A DNA stretch of 30,539 nt, taken from the NCBI GenBank assembly GCA_937925515.1, contig CALALP010000002.1, forward strand, positions 1 to 30,539, written 5' to 3'. Numbering within the stretch: the first letter of the stretch is position 1; the number at the start of each line of letters is the position of its first letter. The notes under the pieces are model-generated. The model did not search any database. It was given only the letters and a program-made list of their open reading frames with translations, and was not told the DNA's origin. A program made the position numbers and the translations under genes. This document shows positions 26,401-30,539 of the stretch, in pieces. Source of the DNA: an uncultured Lachnoanaerobaculum sp. Its GTDB lineage: Bacteria > Bacillota > Clostridia > Lachnospirales > Lachnospiraceae.

Positions 26401-28557
26401 ACCGGCAAAGTTATATCAAAAACAGATAGAGAGGGCTATGAAACTAAGTACACTTACACAGAACTTGGAGATATAGCAAGTATCCTTTATGCTGATGAGA
26501 GAAAAGTAGAGTATACTTATAATAGCTTAAGGCAGCTTACCAAAGTAAAAGATGTGCTTGGAGAAATAAATATAGAGCTTGATAAACTTGGAAGAGCAAA
26601 AAAGGTTATTGACTATAAAGGTAGAGAAACAAAATATAAGCTTGGTGCTTTTGGAGAAAGGCTTGAACTTGAATATCCTGACGGAAAAAAAGTAAAGTAT
26701 AGTTATGATGATGAGCTTAATCTTATTAAACTTATAAGTGGAGATAAGGAGATAAGCTATGCTTATGATGACTATGGCAGGCTTATAAGAAAGGATATGC
26801 CGGAGGAGATAAGCAGCATTTATACTTATAATGAAAGAGGGCTTTTAGAAAGTCTTACACATCTGCAAAAAGAAAGAAACCTTGAAAAGTACAGCTATCT
26901 ATATGACCTAGCAGGGAATAAGACCGGCATTTCAAAGAAAAGAAGTACACAGATAGAGTGTATAGATGTAGAAGACCCGGAAAAAATAGAAGAAAAGCTA
27001 TGGGAAGATTCAGCAGTATTTAATTATGAATATGATAAGCTAAACAGGCTTATATCCGTAAAAAAAGATAGTAAAAAACTTCATAGTTATAGTTATGATG
27101 CATTTGGTAACAGATTGACTTTTGAAAGCAAAGACAGTAATATACACTACATTTATAATGCACTGGATCAGCTTGTAGAAGAAAAAGGAGTATATCCTAA
27201 TAGGAAATATAGTTACGATAAAAGAGGGAACTTAAAGTCTGTCTTAAGTGGAGGAGAGCTTATAAGAGGTTATGAGTATGATACCTTAGATAGGCTTAGT
27301 TTAAGTTACAGTTTTTCAGGAAAAGCAAAGAATTATATATATGACGGATTAGGGAATAGAATAGGAAATACAGAACATAGAGTAGACAAAGATGATTTAA
27401 GGGATATTTCTAAAGACATACTAAAGGAACTTGATATAGTAAGTGAAGAAGAATATTTACTTGATATAACAAGACCATACCATAACCTCTTACAAAAAAA
27501 TGAGAAGTTTAGGAATATAAAACATAGCCAGAGCTTTATATGGGACTATAATACTGCATTTATGGAAGAGAAAGATAAAACCTATGCTTACTTGCAAGAT
27601 GAGCTTGGAAGTCCTATAAGGCTACTTGAGCTTGGAGAAACAGGAGAAACTAAGCAAATGGTATATGGCTATGATGAGTTTGGAGTGGATACCTATAAAA
27701 CTCAGGGTAAGATACAACCATTTGGCTATACAGTATATAGGCATGATAAGGTAGCTGATACCTACTTTGCACAGGCAAGGGAATATATGCCAAGTGTGGG
27801 TAGGTTTGGAGGAGAGGATTGGATAAAGGGAAGTATAGATAAAACTTTTAGCCTTAATCAGTATGGGTACTGCTTTGGAAACCCTATAAATTGGTTGGAT
27901 AGGGATGGTAAATATCCTGAAATGCCACTGATTTCTCCAAATCCAAATCTATTTTCGCCAGATTTTGATTCATTTAGAGCTATTTTTGGGTATATAAAAA
28001 CAAAAACAGAAACTGAAATTCAAAAATTTGTAAAAAATAATACAGGTGTTGATATTACAACAGTAGAGGCGGATTTGATTATGTCATTTCCCGCAAATGC
28101 TTTGAAAGTAAAAAATGCTGCAAAAAAGGCTGATGAGTGGACAGATAAAATATTTGGAGGATATTATAAGGAATTAGAGGGGGTAGGACGACATTGGCAA
28201 GATGGAGATGCTGCTAATGCTTACAGACATGCTATGTGGAATGCTTTTATGACAAAAGAATTCGGCACAGGTGATATGGGAGCTATACATGCCGCATTGT
28301 GGGCAACTGCACATGAACTATGGCCAAAAGAAGTTCTTGATGCAATGCATGCAGGTGGATTCACACGAAGGGAACACTCAATAATGGATTTACACAATAA
28401 TGCTCAAGGGAGAGAAGTCGTAAAAGCATTAGAATTTTTTATATCTGATGAAGAAATAAGTAATAGAGTACTTGAGAAGTTGAGAAACTGTAAATTGAAA
28501 GTTTTGATTAAGGACGGTTGGTATAATGAGATTTATCAATGTGAAACAAGTAAATAA
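23440..28557 (+). CDS. RHS-repeat polymorphic toxin with DUF6973-like C-terminal tip
   Basis: 1705 residues; GAGGAG precedes ATG 23440. Residues 1-~170 have neither a PAAR domain nor a transmembrane pair, unlike many type VI RHS proteins. A DUF6531-type start follows (MTGDPVNANTGNFIYTKEDL, FTRFYNS, ~173-210), then ~40 YD/RHS repeats (for example YSYDKAGNRIKTVHPDGQTE), and the RHS core closing segment (YFAQAREYMPSVGRFGGEDW, NQYGYCFGNPINWLDRDG, ending ~1490). The last ~215 residues are the toxin tip. NAYRHAMWNAFMTKEFG (R1596, H1597, W1600, N1601), AHE (H1625-E1626) and MDLHNNAQGRE (D1650, H1652, N1653, N1654) match the DUF6973 pattern I know from polymorphic toxins; the biochemical activity is not established to my knowledge. 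The next gene overlaps its 3' end by 32 bases and encodes a membrane protein, the likely immunity partner. Confidence 0.85.
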   Translation: MKKRIIKGSSIRLNSDINIAADEVIFSGKKSKTWEDLKQPFKDETKIFTKILPKLLGSINVTAGVPSEKDKLMLKLLGAISVCGNVDITKKADGSGYEVSYTNVLNRVRSRAKESLGKLSENEIKEEMYKIMSEMLEKAGPAFVSWNHTLIKLMKENSLEDFLKGARAAICAMTGDPVNANTGNFIYTKEDLSIGGVVPLSFTRFYNSTASEVGVMGKGWMHSYEISLSIEKDSCIIHLSDGQDETYFIDDDENIISIFDDFNRLERYEEGFRYKSKEGAIYTFNKEGRLETIKNKEDIGLNFYHDNEGKLKKVSNGLGSSFEFEYDSFGKLSLVKDHTGRKIKYSYTGKQLGSAYDESGLGYTYYYENELLTKILNPRGVYVLDNAYDGNDRVVVQKFADGGIIKYEYYEEQSRTLVRNQNEKVEAYTHDENFRNISTERGEAVETFTYDDRNLLTSYTDKMGNKTEYSYDKAGNRIKTVHPDGQTERAEYDENRVTAYFIDDIKVVENTYDDKGRIIESKNALGISTKFKYEDKEKINITLPDGSESLISLDERGNISSIKEETGKVTHYEYDKLNRVTLSIDGKGNKTAFTYNDKDLITKVVDALGNSCEYSYTENRKLTEFKNFNGAVTKLDYNEMNKIKSFTLPSGGVFNIEYDLMQNVVKETFPNGGSINYTYDEYNNIEKQELQNGGIYHYEYDLNGNRTSVTDPLGNKTRFSYDERDRLISYEDALGAVTTYTYTKNTLSITDDMGNARKLKYDKLGRLIEDTGIDGIKKEYEYNELGKVTLVKINGKEKARYKYHKGGLLHKKLYTDKRYEIFSYDENLNLIKRENDKGDYIKFVYDKLNRIVEVKNSFSQKQSFVYDSVGNLVEETDTLGNTTKYTYSLSGNLTSVLDAMGNRTEYAYDVMGRLITVYRHEGDSFRLEDLEKEIQKEDHYAKAPNKKDLEEKKLNAPRIMRYYRNLMGEVECIKNAFGEEEHFSYDLTGKVISKTDREGYETKYTYTELGDIASILYADERKVEYTYNSLRQLTKVKDVLGEINIELDKLGRAKKVIDYKGRETKYKLGAFGERLELEYPDGKKVKYSYDDELNLIKLISGDKEISYAYDDYGRLIRKDMPEEISSIYTYNERGLLESLTHLQKERNLEKYSYLYDLAGNKTGISKKRSTQIECIDVEDPEKIEEKLWEDSAVFNYEYDKLNRLISVKKDSKKLHSYSYDAFGNRLTFESKDSNIHYIYNALDQLVEEKGVYPNRKYSYDKRGNLKSVLSGGELIRGYEYDTLDRLSLSYSFSGKAKNYIYDGLGNRIGNTEHRVDKDDLRDISKDILKELDIVSEEEYLLDITRPYHNLLQKNEKFRNIKHSQSFIWDYNTAFMEEKDKTYAYLQDELGSPIRLLELGETGETKQMVYGYDEFGVDTYKTQGKIQPFGYTVYRHDKVADTYFAQAREYMPSVGRFGGEDWIKGSIDKTFSLNQYGYCFGNPINWLDRDGKYPEMPLISPNPNLFSPDFDSFRAIFGYIKTKTETEIQKFVKNNTGVDITTVEADLIMSFPANALKVKNAAKKADEWTDKIFGGYYKELEGVGRHWQDGDAANAYRHAMWNAFMTKEFGTGDMGAIHAALWATAHELWPKEVLDAMHAGGFTRREHSIMDLHNNAQGREVVKALEFFISDEEISNRVLEKLRNCKLKVLIKDGWYNEIYQCETSK

Positions 28558-29035
28558 AAAACTGATATTAGGTATACTTTGGATATTAATTTTGATAGTT
28601 ATGTTTTGTGGATTGTTTTATTTAATGTCTTTACCTAATTATAGTGTATATAATGAAGTAGAAGTGGATAGACTAAATACTTGCTTTGGCAAAGTAAGTG
28701 AGTATCAAATTATTAAAGTACCGGGTTGGGCAGAGTTAGCACCTGCTAATGTCAGTGTAGAGCAACTTAGATATTATCCTTGTTTACTTCAGGATGAAGA
28801 AGATAGAAACAGAAAAACCAGAACCTATGAGGGCAAGTATATTAAGGTTTTTACTGGATATATGTTATATACTTTTGATTCCAGAAAAACAACAGAAAAA
28901 TATTTTTCTAAACTTACTGATGAAGAGAAAAAAAGATTTCGTTTATTGGGAAACAGTATTTTATATATTGGAGATAATGAGAAGCTAGAAAAGATAGTTA
29001 AAGAAGTTGAAATACTTCTTGAGAAAGAAAAATAA
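28526..29035 (+). CDS. Small single-span membrane protein, candidate immunity for the RHS toxin
   Basis: 169 residues; starts at ATG 28526 inside the last 32 bases of the RHS gene, with AAGGA at 28510-28514. One strong membrane helix spans about residues 12-34 (LILGILWILILIVMFCGLFY). The outside part (~35-169) has no motif I recognise: charged, with YEGKYIKVFTGYMLYTFDSR and a helical end (NEKLEKIVKEVEILLEKEK). Overlap with a toxin-tip gene is the standard position for a cognate immunity gene in polymorphic toxin systems. A membrane location suggests the toxin acts at or beyond the membrane, or arrives from outside. Immunity role inferred. Confidence 0.65.
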   Translation: MRFINVKQVNKKLILGILWILILIVMFCGLFYLMSLPNYSVYNEVEVDRLNTCFGKVSEYQIIKVPGWAELAPANVSVEQLRYYPCLLQDEEDRNRKTRTYEGKYIKVFTGYMLYTFDSRKTTEKYFSKLTDEEKKRFRLLGNSILYIGDNEKLEKIVKEVEILLEKEK

Positions 29036-29080
29036 GACTATATATGTATGGCTATTAGATATTCGTAAGGAGTGTTAGCA

Positions 29081-30310
29081 ATGAGAAATATTTTTCAAAA
29101 TAAGAAATTTTTAATTCTACTTATAGGAGCTTTTATAGGAGTAATAATTGTTTTTATACTAATTCATATCTTTAGCAATGCGACAGGTAAGCTTATTATA
29201 AAAGATAATACTTTATTAGGATTTCGTTATGGATATATAGACCGTATAGGAGATAATAAGGTACTAAGGATACCGGAGGGAATTACCGAAATTAAGCCTA
29301 ATGCTTTAGAAGGCTGTGATTTTATAGAGGAGCTTATAATACCTGATACAGTTATAGAGATTGGAGATAGTGCATTTGCAAACTGTACCGGTATAAAAAA
29401 AGTGAAAATACCTCAAAAAATTTCCATTATTAAATCAGGAGTATTTTTAAATTGTAGTTCTTTAAGTGAGATTATAATTCCTTCTAAGGTTGAAAAGATA
29501 AGTGGTAGAGCCTTTAAGTGGTGTAAAGCCTTATCAAATGTTGAGTTTTTATCCAATAATTTAACCTATATTGGAGATAGTGCATTTATGGGGTGTTTGA
29601 ACTTAGAGGAAATTAATATTCCCAACTCAGTAAAGAGTATTGAACAACGTACTTTTGAACGTTGTATTAATCTTAAGATGATTAATTTACCTACAAATCT
29701 TGAGATAATTGAGAAAGAACTGTTTGCAGGCTGTTATGCGTTAGAGAATATAACTATTCCAAGCAGTGTTCATACTATAAAAGATAAAGCATTTGAAAAC
29801 TGTGAGAAACTAAAAAATATAGAATTAAGCGGTAATCTTAAATATTTAGGAGAAGATATATTTATAAAAACACCTTGGTTAGATAATATAAGCTATGATG
29901 ATTATGGTTGTAAGTACTATGAGGATATTTTGATAGCCTGCAAACCAAAAGTGTCTAAAGTAATTGTAAAAGCCGGAACAAGGATGATAGCAGGTGGAGC
30001 TTTTAAGCTTATAGACAGTATAGAGGAGGTAGTACTTCCTGAAACACTCACATTTATAGGACCTTTTGGTTTTGAGGAATGTATGGGTATAAAAGAAATG
30101 TATTTACCTGAAAGCTTAACTGAAATTGAAGATTTCGCCTTTAAGGGATGTGAGGGCTTACAGAAGATAAATATCCCACCAAAAATAAAAGAAATTAAAA
30201 AATATACCTTTGCATATTGCAGTAACTTGGAAGAAGTAGACTTTTCCAATAAAGATATTGTTATAGATGAAACAGCCTTCAAAGACAGTAAATTCATATT
30301 GCTTAAGTAG
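29081..30310 (+). CDS. Membrane-anchored BspA-type leucine-rich repeat protein (third paralog)
   Basis: ATG 29081 is chosen over GTG 29072, since AAGGAG (29067-29072) lies 8 bases before it. 409 residues: membrane helix (FLILLIGAFIGVIIVFILIH, about 9-29), a short I-x-D-N-T-x-L-G segment, then BspA/TpLRR repeats (EIKPNALEGCDFIEELIIPD, KISGRAFKWCKALSNVEFLS, YIGDSAFMGCLNLEEINIPN). It has one insert block (DYGCKYYEDILIACKPKVSK then KAGTRMIAGGAF), against two in the paralogs at 17649 and 20709, and lacks their CLSLKRIELPKSL ending. It sits behind the RHS toxin and its small membrane partner, so all three effector-like blocks in the right half of the window carry one LRR protein of this type. It may be an immunity, receptor or accessory protein. 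Confidence 0.75.
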   Translation: MRNIFQNKKFLILLIGAFIGVIIVFILIHIFSNATGKLIIKDNTLLGFRYGYIDRIGDNKVLRIPEGITEIKPNALEGCDFIEELIIPDTVIEIGDSAFANCTGIKKVKIPQKISIIKSGVFLNCSSLSEIIIPSKVEKISGRAFKWCKALSNVEFLSNNLTYIGDSAFMGCLNLEEINIPNSVKSIEQRTFERCINLKMINLPTNLEIIEKELFAGCYALENITIPSSVHTIKDKAFENCEKLKNIELSGNLKYLGEDIFIKTPWLDNISYDDYGCKYYEDILIACKPKVSKVIVKAGTRMIAGGAFKLIDSIEEVVLPETLTFIGPFGFEECMGIKEMYLPESLTEIEDFAFKGCEGLQKINIPPKIKEIKKYTFAYCSNLEEVDFSNKDIVIDETAFKDSKFILLK

Positions 30311-30348
30311 TATAATTAGTTAAGTTATAGTATAATTAATTTAAGTTA
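30308..30348 (+). repeat. Short tandem direct repeat after the last gene
   Basis: The ~20-bp AT-rich unit TAGTATAATTAGTTAAGTTA recurs once with one base added and a substitution (30328-30348). It lies in the 229-bp non-coding end region. Beyond it I see AAGGAG at 30381-30386 before a ten-codon ORF (30396-30431) that is too short to support as a gene. Function unknown. Confidence 0.6.
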
Positions 30349-30491
30349 TATAACTATTAATTATGATATATCTTATATAAAAGGAGCTTATACTAATGAA
30401 CAAGTATACACTAAGCACTTACTATATGTAGTAAAAGGTGAATTAAAGTTACATATTTCCTATTCTTGAATTAAAAACTAAATATATAACA

Positions 30492-30537
30492 GGGGCTGTC
30501 GCAAAATTAACTTTTTAGTTAGCTTAGCGACAGCCTC
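30492..30537. repeat. Long imperfect hairpin at window end, possible insertion-sequence terminus
   Basis: GGGGCTGTCGC (30492-30502) pairs with GCGACAGCCTC (30527-30537), with one G-U pair. Pairing continues inward (TTAACT with AGTTAG) to a TTTT loop. There is no T tract on either strand, so it is a poor intrinsic terminator. The outer sequence resembles the ends of IS1182-type elements as I remember them; no transposase is visible in the window. Confidence 0.5.
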
Positions 30538-30539
30538 AC

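Noticed and set aside
23440..27900. YD repeats as DNA-level repeats or recombination sites
   Set aside because: The repeats are at protein level with diverged codons, as is normal for the RHS family.
28794..28988. Plus-strand ORF of 64 codons inside the small membrane protein gene
   Set aside because: It is in another frame of a well-supported gene and has no plausible ribosome site or neighbour logic.
30396..30431. Ten-codon ORF with a good ribosome site after the last LRR gene
   Set aside because: Too short, no similarity seen; might be a remnant of a gene cut by the element at the window end but cannot be supported.

Overview
The window is very AT-rich and all supported genes lie on the + strand, mostly head to tail with gaps under 120 bp and purine-rich AGGAG-type ribosome sites. 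Low GC, heavy use of AT-rich codons, BspA-type leucine-rich repeat proteins and an RHS toxin point to a low-GC Firmicute, probably a clostridial anaerobe (Lachnospiraceae-like). That assignment is inference; there is no rRNA or housekeeping gene to confirm it.

The theme is a phage-spike / type VI-like toxin delivery locus. Layout: (a) 1-4652, a 5'-truncated DUF4280 (PAAR-like) effector candidate followed by two paralogous membrane-anchored probable beta-propeller proteins. (b) 4695-14163, a regulatory and assembly block: a membrane PP2C phosphatase, a PP2C-like protein with altered catalytic residues fused to a membrane segment and TPR-like repeats, two unrecognised proteins, an Hsp70/actin-fold ATPase with an N-terminal SAP-like motif, a possible fibre/baseplate-like protein and a Zn-knuckle protein with two degenerate FHA domains. 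(c) 14245-16068, a small possible DUF1629/Imm11-like protein abutting a VgrG-like spike (gp27-like part, gp5-type OB fold, beta-helix). (d) 16154-22205, two parallel cassettes, each a spike-related protein (gp27-like, then DUF4280) ending in the same C-terminal module, followed by a membrane-anchored BspA-type LRR protein. (e) 22256-30310, a DcrB/DUF1795-like putative chaperone, an unknown small protein, a 1705-residue RHS protein with a DUF6973-like toxin tip, an overlapping small membrane protein (immunity candidate) and a third BspA-type LRR protein. The window ends in a long hairpin without a T tract, possibly an insertion-sequence end.

How it may work: VgrG and the DUF4280 proteins would form or cap a spike, RHS and the spike fusions would be cargo, the DcrB-like and Hsp70-like proteins would help load or assemble, and the PP2C/FHA set suggests control by phosphorylation, as in the PpkA-PppA-Fha system of type VI secretion. 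No kinase, sheath, tube, or ATPase of the ClpV kind is present here, so the engine must lie outside the window or the system is unusual.

The most surprising direct observation is that the first cassette in (d) carries two in-frame TAA codons. One is at 17237-17239, after which the frame stays open for 153 codons into a Lys/Asn/Thr 12-residue repeat tail. The other is at 18978-18980, after which 40 codons match the end of the paralogous LRR protein. Its sister cassette (19238-22205) is intact.
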